DNA from: an uncultured Psychrobacter sp. | GTDB lineage: Bacteria > Pseudomonadota > Gammaproteobacteria > Pseudomonadales > Moraxellaceae | Reading direction: 5' to 3' | Assembly: GCA_947489525.1 (NCBI GenBank) | Contig: CANLDW010000003.1 | Coordinates: forward strand, 62,001 to 126,000 | DNA: 64,000 bases | The notes under the pieces: generated by a model | The model's database searches: none | Told to the model about the DNA's origin: nothing | The model's input: only the letters and a program-made list of their open reading frames with translations | Translations under genes and position numbers: made by a program | In this document: positions 1 through 9,947 of the stretch, piece by piece | Layout: the number at the start of each line of letters is the position of its first letter | Position numbering within the stretch: the first letter of the stretch is position 1

Positions 1-1
1 T

Positions 2-1060
2 GGTTTGCTGCAAGACGTAGGCGCTTGGCAAAAAATTGCCCAATCTGGGCGCAAAGCGGACTATTCTCAAATGCAAGTCTGGCAATTAAACGGTAGAGGC
101 GAGCTACTCTTCGGCGATCATAAACGCACAGATCGTCTGGGTAGTATGGTCGAGCCACTAGTGATTGAACATGCCTTGTGGCAACGTGCCTATGAAGACG
201 ATGTCAGCGAGTACTTAACTGTTATTGCAGGACAACAAGTCGTTGATATGGACTGGTTAGGCGATGCCGGTTATCGCGTTACTTTGGATAACGCTAGTAT
301 TATTGAGGCTGCACTAGTAGTCGGCGCAGATGGCCGCGGCTCGTTTGTACGCCAGCAAGCCGCTATTGAGCTGGATACTTTAGACTACAACCAAACAGCG
401 ATTTGCTGCGCTATTAAGACCACTAAGCCCCATCTTGCCACCGCGCGCCAAGTGATGCTGCCTACCGGGACTTTAGCGTTATTGCCACTTGCTGATATCA
501 CCGTTGAGGACAAAGCTTATCCGCAGCACTGGCAGTCAATCGTCTGGACGCTACCGCGCAATCAAGCGTTAGCGCTACTAGAAGAGAACGATCGCACTAT
601 CGCAGATAAGCTTGCTATCGCTAGCAACTATGAACTTGGCGCCATTGAGCAAATCGAATCGATTGCCAGCTTTCCGCTTACTGCCCAGCAAGCCACACGT
701 TATACCGCGCCTAATATCGTTTTGGTAGGTGACGCCGCGCACGGGGTACATCCACTAGCAGGACAAGGGCTAAACTTAGGTATGCTCGATGTTAAGGAGC
801 TATATGAGCAATTGACTGGGGACTTTGCCCGTAGTGGGGGTACGCTGTGGGGTAGTGGTCAAACGCTGCGCCGTTATGAGCGTTTGCGCCGTCCACATAA
901 CAGCGTGATGATGCATAGCTTCTCAGCGCTGAACTGGCTATTTGCAGGATCAATCGCCCAGCTGCGTCCTATTCAGCAAATCCGTAGCGAAGGCATGTAC
1001 CGCGTGGGCAAGATTAAACCCTTGATGAAGCTATTTGCCAAGCAGGCGAGTGGGGTTTAG
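2..1060 (+). CDS. UbiH/UbiF/VisC-family FAD-dependent hydroxylase (5' partial)
   Basis: Flavoprotein monooxygenase of the family that hydroxylates the ubiquinone ring. The gene enters from the left edge, so the N-terminal FAD dinucleotide-binding motif is missing. The reading frame is already open at base 2 (GGT), and the TTG at 5 is not a real start. The family DG motif (GADGRGSFVR, about residue 107 of the visible part) and the GD motif (VGDAAHGVHPLAGQGLNLG, about residue 242) are both present. The family is certain. Which ring position it hydroxylates (UbiH, UbiI or UbiF type) cannot be told from this fragment. Confidence 0.85.
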   Translation, partial: GLLQDVGAWQKIAQSGRKADYSQMQVWQLNGRGELLFGDHKRTDRLGSMVEPLVIEHALWQRAYEDDVSEYLTVIAGQQVVDMDWLGDAGYRVTLDNASIIEAALVVGADGRGSFVRQQAAIELDTLDYNQTAICCAIKTTKPHLATARQVMLPTGTLALLPLADITVEDKAYPQHWQSIVWTLPRNQALALLEENDRTIADKLAIASNYELGAIEQIESIASFPLTAQQATRYTAPNIVLVGDAAHGVHPLAGQGLNLGMLDVKELYEQLTGDFARSGGTLWGSGQTLRRYERLRRPHNSVMMHSFSALNWLFAGSIAQLRPIQQIRSEGMYRVGKIKPLMKLFAKQASGV

Positions 1061-1217
1061 GGGTGTGGACTGAAGCTTTAAACAAAATAGAGAACCGCCA
1101 CTTGCAAAAGCAGAGGTGACGGTCATATTGGTATCTATGATAACAGATAATAAATAGGTATGCTATCCATTTGACAAATAATAAAATCTATATATAAAGC
1201 TCAACAAGGCAAACCTC

Positions 1218-2195
1218 ATGCTTATCCCTAAATACTGGGCGCAATATAAGCAGCGCTTTGAATCCTCGGTAGTATCAAATGGCACAACAAAGTAAGCCAC
1301 CATCAAACGCTACGGCTGGTCGGATGTCAGTCAAAGCGACGCCTTAGTGCATGCTAAGAATCGCGTAGCAGATGCTCATGAACGCTGTCTAGCAGGCGAG
1401 GATATCATACGCCGTGAACGCAAAGAAGAGTACAACGACAGCAACGGTATTCCTATTCGCGAGCAAATTATCTCTGAGCGAACCTTTCCCAAAGACAAAT
1501 TCGCCTATACGACTAAAGTTATCGTCACGCGTAATAGCTATGGCGCGCAAGTTGCGAACGTCGACAATATCGCTATTATTGATATCGATAACGCTGAACT
1601 ATTGCATCACCTTTTTCCAGACCAATATGATCGCCACGGCCTTATACAGTCAGTTGTTAATCAAAATCAGATTATCACTAAAGGACTCATTTGGAGCTTG
1701 GTTATTATTTTCGCGATTATTGCCAGTATCATAGCGTGGCAAGGCTGGTCATGGCTGTGGTTAATTGCGGTGATGATAGCGGCAACCGCTTTTTTATGGC
1801 AAAAAGCCAGTAAAGAAGAGCAAGAGCGCCAGCAGAAGATAAATGCTGACCACGCTGCACTTCTACCTTTTATGACGGGCCTAATTCAAAAGCGTATTAA
1901 CAGTTATCCTGATGAGTCTTTTCGTCTTTATAAAACGCCCTCGGGTTTTCGTATCATCGCAACCCATGAGACTGTTTTGCCTAATGACAGCATCGTTATA
2001 GAATGGTTTGCCTACTTCCATGCCGATCCTAATTATGTGCGTCTGTGCCAAGCGCAGCAATGCTTTCGGGCACGTTTGGGCGCAAAGCCGTGGCGCATGA
2101 CTGAGGTGACAGAGCGAGAAGTACTGAGCAAAGATATTCCTACCACAGACTTTTGGTCGATGCCTGCAGATGACGTTGACGCCGAAGAAAAATGA
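1218..2195 (+). pseudogene. Two-TM hypothetical membrane protein interrupted by an in-frame stop
   Basis: An open frame starts at ATG 1218 (MLIPKYWAQYK), runs 25 codons, meets TAA at 1293-1295, and continues in the same frame without another stop to 2195. The continuation reads ATIKRYGWSDVSQSDALVH and enters a 282-residue segment that could restart at GTG 1347. Two adjacent hydrophobic helices lie about 115-150 residues after that GTG, followed by a charged EEQERQQK stretch and a soluble C-terminal domain. One base change (CAA to TAA) would explain the break. I read it as a recently inactivated gene, or one now expressed from the internal GTG. I recognise no function. Confidence 0.6.
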
Positions 2196-2400
2196 GCCAT
2201 GTCTAGCAGAGCTTGAAGCTAGGAAAAAATGGCTGGCTGACTATGATAAGTTCGCTCAAGGGTATAGTGCTTGTCGTTTTATCAACAGCTTTAAAGGTAG
2301 GGAAGTTAACAATACTAAATCGACGCTCATTGCTATTAATGAGTTTATCCAGTGGCATGATAGGGTTTGTCAGGTGGATAAGGATGTGCCGCTGGCGTGA
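2170..2400 (+). CDS. Small hypothetical protein
   Basis: A 76-residue soluble, charged protein with no recognisable family. It overlaps the 3' end of the preceding frame by 26 bases, an arrangement that fits translational coupling. The composition is protein-like (CRFINSFKGREVNN, then a helix-like INEFIQWHDRV stretch). The downstream neighbour is convergent. A second frame at 2213-2407 overlaps it almost completely but looks less natural. The start at ATG 2170 is uncertain. Confidence 0.45.
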   Translation: MTLTPKKNEPCLAELEARKKWLADYDKFAQGYSACRFINSFKGREVNNTKSTLIAINEFIQWHDRVCQVDKDVPLA

Positions 2401-2482
2401 TTGTTAGAACTAACTAAAAAATATTTATTTTAAGTGCGCCTACCCTTATTCAAGACCAGACGCTTACTCAAAAATGCTAAAC

Positions 2483-4438
2483 CTACTGCGTCTCAAGCCA
2501 AGCTTGAAACATCAAAATATCCCACAACTGACTCTGGTGATTGTAGGCGCCGCTCAAGTGTTCTTGCCACATTTTGCGTATTGGGGCGGGATGGAAATAA
2601 CCCTGCTTAATAAGTAACTTTTCATCAAGCAAAGCCTCAGCCCAATCACGCAATGAGCCGCGTAACCAGTCATGTAGTGGAATACCAAAGCCCATTTTAG
2701 GACGTTCAATCAACTCACGGGGGACATGATTGAATAGCACTTGTTTGAGTAACCATTTACCTTCACCATGGCGAATCTTGTAATCCAAAGGCATCTGCCA
2801 TGCCAGCTCAACGACGCGATGATCGAGTAGTGGTACCCGAGTCTCTAGACTGTTTGCCATCGCTGCTCGATCAACTTTGACCAAGATATCATCGGTCATA
2901 TAGGTTTGAGCGTCCATAGCCATCATGGCATGTTCAAAGCTATCTGTTGCTGGCCAGCATGCTGGATCACTGACTAAAGTTTTCGGTTCGGTAGCGCCGA
3001 TGACTAACTGTTCTGGATGCTGCCAATGACTAGTTAATGTTTGATAAAAGTCCTTTTCGCTATTGAGGCTGAGCACGCCAGCGAGCTTGTGCGCCTTGTC
3101 ACCGGGTGTACGTATACGTAGACGCTCAGGCATCATAGGACTGAATAGATCAAGGATAGTATCCCAACGCTTTGGCGGTAGAGTAGTGAGCAGCTTTGCT
3201 ATGACTTGGCGCATAGGTTTTGGTAGCTTGCGACTCTTATTCCAAATTCGCTGTGCCATTAAATAACGATTGTAACCACCAAATAACTCATCCCCACCAT
3301 CGCCGCTTAGTGAGACTGTAACATGCTGACTCGCTAATTGACTGACCAAAAAGGTGGGAATTTGCGAGCTGTCTGAAAACGGCTCAGAGTAGATATGAGG
3401 CAATTTAGGAATAACCGCTAAAGCGTCCTTTGGCTGAATATACAACTCGGTATGTTCTGTTTTTAGATGATCAGCAACAGCTTGGGCGTGCTTTGCTTCA
3501 TTGTAGCCTTTATCCTCAAAACCTATGGTAAACGTCTTGACAGGTCGCAAGCTTTGAGCTTGCATCAAAGCCACGATAGTACTGCTATCAATACCCCCGC
3601 TTAAAAAAGCACCGAGAGGGACATCAGAGAGCATCTGCTCGCCAATACTTTGAGTCAGCGTAGACTCTAATGTAGAGACAGCTTGTTCTGGACTTCCTGT
3701 AAATGGGTTTGCTAAACCAGCCTCAACAATGGCATTAAAACTCCAGTAGGCTTTTGACTTTGCAGCTTTTGCTTTATTTAAGTCAGTTAATGGCAGTTGT
3801 ATCCAGTGCCCTGGACGCAGCTTTTCAATACCGCTATAAATACTAAAGGGAGCAGGGATACAGTTATGACGCAGCAGTAGAGTAATAGCGTCACGGTTGA
3901 TGTCCGTTTTGAATGCAGGATTAGCTTTGAGTCCTTGTAGCTCCGAGCTAAAGTACAATGCGTCTCCCTGCCAACCCCAATAAAAAGGCTTTTCACCCAT
4001 TCTGTCTCGAGCCAACGTTAATACTTGATGTTTATGATCCCATAAAGCAATAGCAAACATACCAACCATTGCTTGTAACGTGGCTTCAATACCCCATGCA
4101 GTTAAGGCTGCAAGTATAGTTTCGGTATCTGAGTGTCCGCGCCAAGTCGGTGCTTTGTTTTCATTGGCTAAACGCTCACGCAGCTGAAAATGGTTATAGA
4201 TCTCCCCATTAAAAATAAGCACGTATCGATCATCTTGTGAGTGCATGGGCTGGGCGCCAGCAGGTGATAAATCTTGTATAGCCAAACGACGATGACCAAA
4301 CATTAAACCCGTCGACTCGTCTTGCCAGCTACTAGTCGCATCTGGACCACGATGCTCGATAGCTCTATTCATCTGCTCTATTACTACACTAGCAGAGAGG
4401 GTAGTAGAAGTATTAAAAAAACCGTTGATACCGCACAT
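2483..4438 (-). CDS. asnB: Glutamine-hydrolysing asparagine synthetase-family amidotransferase
   Basis: A class II glutamine amidotransferase fused to an ATP-pyrophosphatase synthetase domain, 651 residues. The start gives MCGINGF, leaving Cys2 as N-terminal nucleophile after Met removal. EHRGPD and FNGEIYNH mark the glutaminase domain (about 1-200). The PP-loop SGGIDSS near residue 280 marks the AMP-forming synthetase domain. The usual product is asparagine from aspartate. Longer members of this family (for example WbpS-type enzymes) amidate uronic acids in polysaccharides. A capsule locus with a predicted GalNAcA pathway starts about 12 kb away, so a glycan role is possible, but the gene is separate and on the other strand. 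Family is sure, substrate is not. Confidence 0.85.
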   Translation of the reverse strand: MCGINGFFNTSTTLSASVVIEQMNRAIEHRGPDATSSWQDESTGLMFGHRRLAIQDLSPAGAQPMHSQDDRYVLIFNGEIYNHFQLRERLANENKAPTWRGHSDTETILAALTAWGIEATLQAMVGMFAIALWDHKHQVLTLARDRMGEKPFYWGWQGDALYFSSELQGLKANPAFKTDINRDAITLLLRHNCIPAPFSIYSGIEKLRPGHWIQLPLTDLNKAKAAKSKAYWSFNAIVEAGLANPFTGSPEQAVSTLESTLTQSIGEQMLSDVPLGAFLSGGIDSSTIVALMQAQSLRPVKTFTIGFEDKGYNEAKHAQAVADHLKTEHTELYIQPKDALAVIPKLPHIYSEPFSDSSQIPTFLVSQLASQHVTVSLSGDGGDELFGGYNRYLMAQRIWNKSRKLPKPMRQVIAKLLTTLPPKRWDTILDLFSPMMPERLRIRTPGDKAHKLAGVLSLNSEKDFYQTLTSHWQHPEQLVIGATEPKTLVSDPACWPATDSFEHAMMAMDAQTYMTDDILVKVDRAAMANSLETRVPLLDHRVVELAWQMPLDYKIRHGEGKWLLKQVLFNHVPRELIERPKMGFGIPLHDWLRGSLRDWAEALLDEKLLIKQGYFHPAPIRKMWQEHLSGAYNHQSQLWDILMFQAWLETQ

Positions 4439-4567
4439 AACTGCTTTACCTTTTTATTAGTTAAGAGTTGTCTTTTTGCAAACAAATGTTTTGCTTATAA
4501 AAATGATTTTGTATTTCAATAGAGGTAGTGAGTGACAGTATACTCTTTTGCTATTGTATTTAAACTA

Positions 4568-5476
4568 TCACCACGCCGAAAACACCACCATCAACACCGG
4601 AGAGACGATATTAATAATAAACCCAAAGCTAATGGCTAACGGCACGACCTTTAAACCGCCTGATTGCTGAATGATGGGTAGAGTGAAGTCAAGACTTGTG
4701 GCACCGCCAAGCCCAACGGCTCCTGACGGGTATTTACGCATAAACACGGGTATAAACAACAACGCAAAAAATTCACGAATTAAGTCATTAAATAGGGCAA
4801 CACTACCCCAAATCGCGCCATAAGCATCCGTCATGACAATAGCCGATAGCGAATACCAGCCAAAGCCTGACGCTAATGCCAAGCCTTTAGTCCATGAAAC
4901 ATCGGTAAATAACAACGCAAAAACTAGTCCACCAATAAGTACTGAGAAAGTAAAAATAACACTCATTTGCACGCCGCGTTTATTGAGCAGCACTTCTTTG
5001 AGGGTGATGCCTGAACCTTTGAGGCCAATACCGACCAGCAGTATCAGTATCATCAACAGAATAGTCATGGTGTTTTCAGGCGGAATATAGTCCAATGGCA
5101 ACAGGTAGCCAATAATCATACCGATGACGACGCAAAAGACTTGCAGTAGACTACCGCGAATACTCACGCGATGCTCTTTGGATTTAGCCTTTGGTTTTTT
5201 GGCTTCCCAAGGCTTTAGATGATCAAACAGCATGAGTCCCAGCAGCCCAGTACCGATAGTCAATACCGCTAAGACAGTCACATAGAGTGCAATCTCGCCC
5301 AATTGGCTACCCAAGCCTTCCACTTGTGATAGCTCAATGCCGATAAGGGTTAAAATAACAAATACTAGGTAAGACAAGCCTTTGTCAGCAAAGGCAGTCA
5401 GCTTGGGATTGACAGGAATGGCAAAGCCAATGAACATCGGCGTAAGAACCAAAACAAGGGTGATAAGGCTTTGCAT
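4568..5476 (-). CDS. lysO: LysO-type lysine exporter (YbjE, DUF340)
   Basis: A 302-residue inner-membrane protein with about eight hydrophobic helices, matching the E. coli LysO (YbjE) length and layout. Visible family stretches are FVILTLIGIELSQ near residue 40 and GFGWYSLSAIVMTDAYG near residue 205. LysO exports L-lysine and toxic lysine analogues. It stands alone between asnB and nadB on the same strand. A second basic-amino-acid exporter candidate (ArgO type) lies at 12102-12704. Confidence 0.85.
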   Translation of the reverse strand: MQSLITLVLVLTPMFIGFAIPVNPKLTAFADKGLSYLVFVILTLIGIELSQVEGLGSQLGEIALYVTVLAVLTIGTGLLGLMLFDHLKPWEAKKPKAKSKEHRVSIRGSLLQVFCVVIGMIIGYLLPLDYIPPENTMTILLMILILLVGIGLKGSGITLKEVLLNKRGVQMSVIFTFSVLIGGLVFALLFTDVSWTKGLALASGFGWYSLSAIVMTDAYGAIWGSVALFNDLIREFFALLFIPVFMRKYPSGAVGLGGATSLDFTLPIIQQSGGLKVVPLAISFGFIINIVSPVLMVVFSAW

Positions 5477-5581
5477 AAAAAGGCTCGTTAGATTTTAACC
5501 AGCCGACGATTGTATCATATTAGGTCTTAAAAGCTGAGTATACGAGACCTATTAGACAAACAGAAATGATAGTATTTAAAT

Positions 5582-7456
5582 TCAACCCACTGCGCTGAGC
5601 GCTTCACTAACGATATTTGTTACAGCGTTTTGTATATGACCTACTTGTTGCTTCGGCGTAGCCTCTAGAGGCTTAACGACACTGACTCTAGCTTTGGTTG
5701 CTAACAGAGGGTAGTCCGCTCGGTAGTGTCCGCCGCGACTCTCATAGCGCTGATAAGCTGATTGAATAATTAGCGTTGTCAGTTGTAGTTGACGCGCCAA
5801 CTGATAACGTGCCAAATCATACTTGGTTAAGGTGTCAGAATCAGTTAAGACGGATAAGTTTGACATACTGATATTATTATGCGCTTGCCACTGCTGTATC
5901 TGTACTAGAGCGTCTTGTAGCTGCTGAGCACTGCGTACAATACCCATGTTTTGCGTCATAAGGGTTTTTAGCTGAGTTATTATAGACATGATATCGTTAG
6001 TGGTAAGGGCGGAGTAATGATTATTGACTACTGATGTTACGGGTAAGTTGATGGTTTGCGCAGAGCCGAGGGTCGGATAGGTCCAAACGTCGTCTATAGC
6101 TGGTATAGCTATAGTAAGGGCATGGGCGTCGTTGCTTTTAGATTGCTCTGATTGCGCACTTAGGTAAAGCGGTAAGTGCGCTGCGATATTGCGACCGACG
6201 ACCACACACTCTAATAGTGAGTTGCTTGCCAAGCGATTAGCACCATGCAACCCTGTATAGGCCACCTCACCTGCAGCGTACAAGCCTTGCACATCGGTCA
6301 AACCATTGGCGCAAGTCACGACGCCACCGCAGCTGTAATGTGCGATGGGCGCAACGGGTACTGGGTCTACAGTCATATCAAGGCCGGTATCTAAAAGCGT
6401 CTGATAGATCTGAGGAAAGTGTGCTTTTATAAACTGACATGGCTTGTGACTGATATCAAGATGCACGTAGCCAAGACCGTTGTTGTTGATTTGCTCGGCT
6501 ATTGCACGAGCAACGATATCACGCGGGGCAAGCTCAGCCCGAGCATCAATATCCACCATAAAACGCTTGCCAGTTGTGGGGCAATACAAATAGGCGCCTT
6601 CGCCGCGCAGGGCTTCTGATATCAAAAAACTGCTGTCATCTACTGCCAGTCCAGTTGGATGAAACTGAATAAATTCTAAATTTGCCAAGCGGCAACCTGC
6701 TTGCCATGCCATCATCACTCCATCACCAACGCACACATCAGGCGCACTGGCACGATCAAATAGCTTGCCTAAACCACCGCTTGCTAGCACTACGCTGCGG
6801 CTATAAATAGAGAATAGACGCTGCTGACTGTGGTCAAAAACTTGCGCACCCTGACAGCGTTTGTTAGCAGTGTTATTAATTGATAAAGTGTGATTTGACG
6901 CTACCGTGAGTAATCCAAGCGCTTCACAAAATGGCAAGAGAGTAATATGAGTCGCTGCTTTTACTTCTTTGATTAAAGCATCCATGATGTGCCGACCGGT
7001 CGCATCATCAGCATGAGCGACTCGGCGATGATTGTGACCCCCTTCTTGAGTTAAGTGTAGATCGTCAGTCTGTAATGGTAATGGGTTGTTTAAAGTCTGC
7101 GCTGTGCGAGTAAAAGGCACACCTTGCTCGCATAGCCACTGCACGGCTTGTTGTCCTGCACCCAAGATACGTGTGGTATTGTCAATTGCGCAGAGCCCTG
7201 CGCCAGCGATAAGGGTATCCTTGATATGAGCTTGCGCGCTATCATTTTGATCTAAGCTTGCTGCAATACCGCCTTGCGCGTAGTAACTGGAGCAAGTCTC
7301 AAGATCCGCTTTACTCAGTATAGTAATATTGAGCGATGCGGGCAGGGCAAGCGCGGTACTCAAACCTGCCAATCCTGCACCAATGATCAATACGTCCGTA
7401 TGCATATGAGCAGTGCAGGCACTATCGTCTGTTGTGTTAGTGCATAAAGCGGCCAT
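5582..7456 (-). CDS. nadB: L-aspartate oxidase
   Basis: FAD enzyme oxidising L-aspartate to iminoaspartate, the first step of de novo NAD synthesis; it hands its product to NadA. The FAD motif GAGLAGLSTAL is near the N-terminus, followed by YYAQGGIAASL, FHPTGL, RGEGAYLY and the FAD-contacting GLHGANRLASNSLLE. The chosen start is ATG 7456, one base after the nadA stop, with GGAG inside the end of nadA as ribosome site; an open frame extends further upstream but would overlap nadA. The 624-residue product is longer than the usual roughly 540, with extra sequence spread through the C-terminal half. It forms an operon with nadA. Confidence 0.93.
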   Translation of the reverse strand: MAALCTNTTDDSACTAHMHTDVLIIGAGLAGLSTALALPASLNITILSKADLETCSSYYAQGGIAASLDQNDSAQAHIKDTLIAGAGLCAIDNTTRILGAGQQAVQWLCEQGVPFTRTAQTLNNPLPLQTDDLHLTQEGGHNHRRVAHADDATGRHIMDALIKEVKAATHITLLPFCEALGLLTVASNHTLSINNTANKRCQGAQVFDHSQQRLFSIYSRSVVLASGGLGKLFDRASAPDVCVGDGVMMAWQAGCRLANLEFIQFHPTGLAVDDSSFLISEALRGEGAYLYCPTTGKRFMVDIDARAELAPRDIVARAIAEQINNNGLGYVHLDISHKPCQFIKAHFPQIYQTLLDTGLDMTVDPVPVAPIAHYSCGGVVTCANGLTDVQGLYAAGEVAYTGLHGANRLASNSLLECVVVGRNIAAHLPLYLSAQSEQSKSNDAHALTIAIPAIDDVWTYPTLGSAQTINLPVTSVVNNHYSALTTNDIMSIITQLKTLMTQNMGIVRSAQQLQDALVQIQQWQAHNNISMSNLSVLTDSDTLTKYDLARYQLARQLQLTTLIIQSAYQRYESRGGHYRADYPLLATKARVSVVKPLEATPKQQVGHIQNAVTNIVSEALSAVG

Positions 7457-7457
7457 G

Positions 7458-8621
7458 TTACGCGGCTCCAACATTTGCAAACAGTGCACGGTCTTTGACA
7501 ATATCACCGCTTGCTTCTACGCGCAGCTTTTGTGATTCCGCAAAATCAAGCATGCGCTGCAAGGGCTTTATCGCGTCAGCAGCAAGCTCAGCGCTCATAA
7601 GTACCTCACCGCTATAGTCAGTTAAGCACTGTTCAATACCTTTAAGTCCATTCATCGCCATCCACGGACAAAACGCACAGCTTTTACAGCTGGCACTCTC
7701 GCCTGCGGTTGGCGCGGCCAAAAAGCGCTTGGTTGGCGAGCGTTTTTGCATCTCGTGCAAAATACCTAGGTCAGTGGCAACAATAAAGGTATCAGCATCC
7801 ATCTCATAGGTAGAGGTAAGCAGCTTACTGGTTGAGCCGACGACATCAGCGAGGGCAACTACGCTATCAGGCGATTCAGGATGCACCAGCACCTTAGCAT
7901 TGGGATGCTGTTCTTTTAATTGCAGCAGCTCTGTTGCCTTAAATTCATTATGCACTAGACAAGAGCCTTGCCATAACAGCATGTCAGCGCCGGTCTCACG
8001 GGCGATATATTTACCTAGATGACGATCAGGACCCCAGATAATTTTTTCACCTTTAGCATGCAGATGACGGATAATATCGATACCAACCGAGGAGGTCACC
8101 ACCCAGTCAGCACGGGCTTTAACTGCCGCGCTGGTATTGGCATAGACGACTACTGTGCGCTCAGGATGGGCGTCACAAAAGGCGGAGAACTCATCGATAG
8201 GGCAGCCCAAATCAAGCGAACACTCCGCTTCTAAATCTGGCATCAGTACCGTTTTTTCCATGCTGAGGATTTTGGCTGATTCACCCATAAAGCGCACGCC
8301 AGCCACTACCAAGGTTTGCGCGCTATGCGCTTGACCAAAGCGTGCCATCTCTAGCGAATCCCCAACGCAGCCGCCAGTTGCTAGCGCTAAATCTTGGATA
8401 AAGGGATCGACGTAATAGTGAGCCACTAGTACGGCGTTATTATTTTTGAGTAACTGCTTGATGTTTTCTTCGACCACAAGCCTTTCGCTATGCGGTAGAT
8501 CTACAGGAATATTAGCTTTGGCATATTCGATATTCATTCGATGCGAGATGCTGTTGGCACTAGTAGTATTGGAGTCAGCCTTAGTGTTCATTATAGGGGC
8601 GTCGTAGGGATAGATGTTCAT
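7458..8621 (-). CDS. nadA: Quinolinate synthase
   Basis: Iron-sulphur enzyme condensing iminoaspartate with dihydroxyacetone phosphate to quinolinate. Cysteines that could hold the [4Fe-4S] cluster lie in [21 protein letters not shown] and [27 protein letters not shown] and HPESPDSV are family signatures. The start at 8621 (MNIYPYD) is preferred over the ATG two codons upstream because AAGGA lies 8 bases before it and only 2 bases before the other. It is transcribed with nadB, and a perfect palindrome at 8710-8730 lies in its promoter region. Confidence 0.93.
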   Translation of the reverse strand: MNIYPYDAPIMNTKADSNTTSANSISHRMNIEYAKANIPVDLPHSERLVVEENIKQLLKNNNAVLVAHYYVDPFIQDLALATGGCVGDSLEMARFGQAHSAQTLVVAGVRFMGESAKILSMEKTVLMPDLEAECSLDLGCPIDEFSAFCDAHPERTVVVYANTSAAVKARADWVVTSSVGIDIIRHLHAKGEKIIWGPDRHLGKYIARETGADMLLWQGSCLVHNEFKATELLQLKEQHPNAKVLVHPESPDSVVALADVVGSTSKLLTSTYEMDADTFIVATDLGILHEMQKRSPTKRFLAAPTAGESASCKSCAFCPWMAMNGLKGIEQCLTDYSGEVLMSAELAADAIKPLQRMLDFAESQKLRVEASGDIVKDRALFANVGAA

Positions 8622-8709
8622 AACCATAGTCCTTGCAAGTGGTAATGGATCTGATAAACCAGGAAGTAAAGTACAGTAAAATGATTGGAGAGATAATAAG
8701 ATAGCTTTA

Positions 8710-8730
8710 TTATGCTCATTTTGAGCATAA
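8710..8730. promoter_or_regulatory. Palindromic operator between nadA and the NAD regulator gene
   Basis: A perfect inverted repeat with arms TTATGCTCA and TGAGCATAA around a TTT spacer, in the divergent interval between nadA (start 8621) and the Nudix-like regulator (start 8904). A near-identical copy precedes nadC at 10192-10212. The symmetry, position and recurrence at the other NAD operon make a repressor-binding site very likely. Confidence 0.85.
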
Positions 8731-8903
8731 ATACAAGGATTTTTTATAAATCTAGCAATGCAAAGCTTTTTTATAGTTATAAAGCTTTATTATTTTATAT
8801 ACTGACTTTTATATACTGGTAAGGCTAAGCTATGATGAGCTAGTATCTACGATATGCTGCTAAATCGTCGCTAGATTGTCTTACAAAGGAATTTCATCAT
8901 TTT

Positions 8904-9938
8904 ATGACCTTGTCTTATTCGCATGCTCATCAACAAGGCAGCGGTACCACTGAAGTGGTGGCGGTGCTCGTTGCTATTACAAATCACGTGGCAAGGGTGC
9001 TCACCGTGGATCAGGGTAAGCTGTTACCGAATGGCCCTTTGATGCCACTGCATCGATCCTTACAAGCAGGCGTACGCCAGTGGGTTGAGGAGCAGACACT
9101 GCAGCCACTAGGTTACATAGAACAGCTATATACTTTTGTCGACACTAATAGACGTAACATAGATGGTCACGCATTGGTCTACGTAAGTTACTTAGGGCTA
9201 GTGCAAGAGACGCAGACACATACGCTTAAGAGTAAAGCGTTATGGCGCGACTGGTATGATTATTTTCCGTGGGAGAATCATCTGCAAGGCATGCCAGCGG
9301 CTATTACGGAGCTGATTGTGCCAGCGCTTTGGCGTTGGGCTGCGAGTGCGACTAATACCGCAATTCAGCAGCGGCGTGAACAGCGCATTCAACTGTGCTG
9401 GGGCGTAAGTTTTGATGAGCACTCAAGCACTAATTCAAGCTCCAAGCCCAAGCCCAAGGCGCGCGGTAAAGGGCAACACAGCGACTGGGTGAGCGAACAC
9501 GTGCTGCTACGCTATGAGATGCTATACGAGGCGGGTTTAATACCTGAGTCCCCTGATTATCCGCCAAGCTATTACGGCGCTCAGCTGCCTATAGAGTGGT
9601 CGCAGATTATAGGAATACCTATGTATTACGACCATCGCCGCGTGATTGCAACTGCGATATCGAGGCTACGCGCCAAGATAGAATATCAGCCGCTTATCTT
9701 TGGTTTAATGCCTGATAAATTTACGCTATCGCAGTTGCAACAAAGCATTGAGGCGTTATCAGGTATACGCTTACACAAACAAAATTTTCGGCGACTGCTC
9801 GACACTCAGGATCTAGTGACCCCAACCGGAGAGAGTAGTAGTGCTAACCGAGGACGGCCAGCTAAGCTTTACCGTTTTCGCCATGATATTGAACTACAAA
9901 GCCTTTTGATGGATAGTAAATTACCGAAGCAAAAATAG
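8904..9938 (+). CDS. Nudix-like transcriptional regulator of NAD synthesis (NrtR/NadQ type)
   Basis: A 344-residue protein with a Nudix-like N-terminal half (VVAVLVAITNHVARVLTV; LQAGVRQWVEEQTLQPLGYIEQLY) lacking an intact Nudix box, so it is probably a ligand-sensing, non-catalytic domain. The C-terminal part reads as a winged helix, with LSGIRLHKQNFRRLLDTQDL and GRPAKLYRF resembling the NrtR DNA-binding end. It is divergent from nadAB with a perfect palindrome between them, and nadC is downstream behind a second copy. This context points to a repressor of nadAB, nadC and itself. A low-complexity SSTNSSSKPKPKARGKG linker lies near residue 180. The ribosome site (AAAGGA) is unusually far from the ATG, about 13 bases. 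Confidence 0.75.
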   Translation: MTLSYSHAHQQGSGTTEVVAVLVAITNHVARVLTVDQGKLLPNGPLMPLHRSLQAGVRQWVEEQTLQPLGYIEQLYTFVDTNRRNIDGHALVYVSYLGLVQETQTHTLKSKALWRDWYDYFPWENHLQGMPAAITELIVPALWRWAASATNTAIQQRREQRIQLCWGVSFDEHSSTNSSSKPKPKARGKGQHSDWVSEHVLLRYEMLYEAGLIPESPDYPPSYYGAQLPIEWSQIIGIPMYYDHRRVIATAISRLRAKIEYQPLIFGLMPDKFTLSQLQQSIEALSGIRLHKQNFRRLLDTQDLVTPTGESSSANRGRPAKLYRFRHDIELQSLLMDSKLPKQK

Positions 9939-9947
9939 CTGGTGCTG

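Noticed and set aside
1095-1125. Possible terminator hairpin after the UbiH-family gene
   Set aside because: The ACCGCCAC/GTGACGGT arms pair imperfectly and no T-run follows.
2213-2407. Alternative small frame overlapping the small hypothetical gene
   Set aside because: Its translation is less protein-like than the frame at 2170-2400, which it overlaps almost fully.
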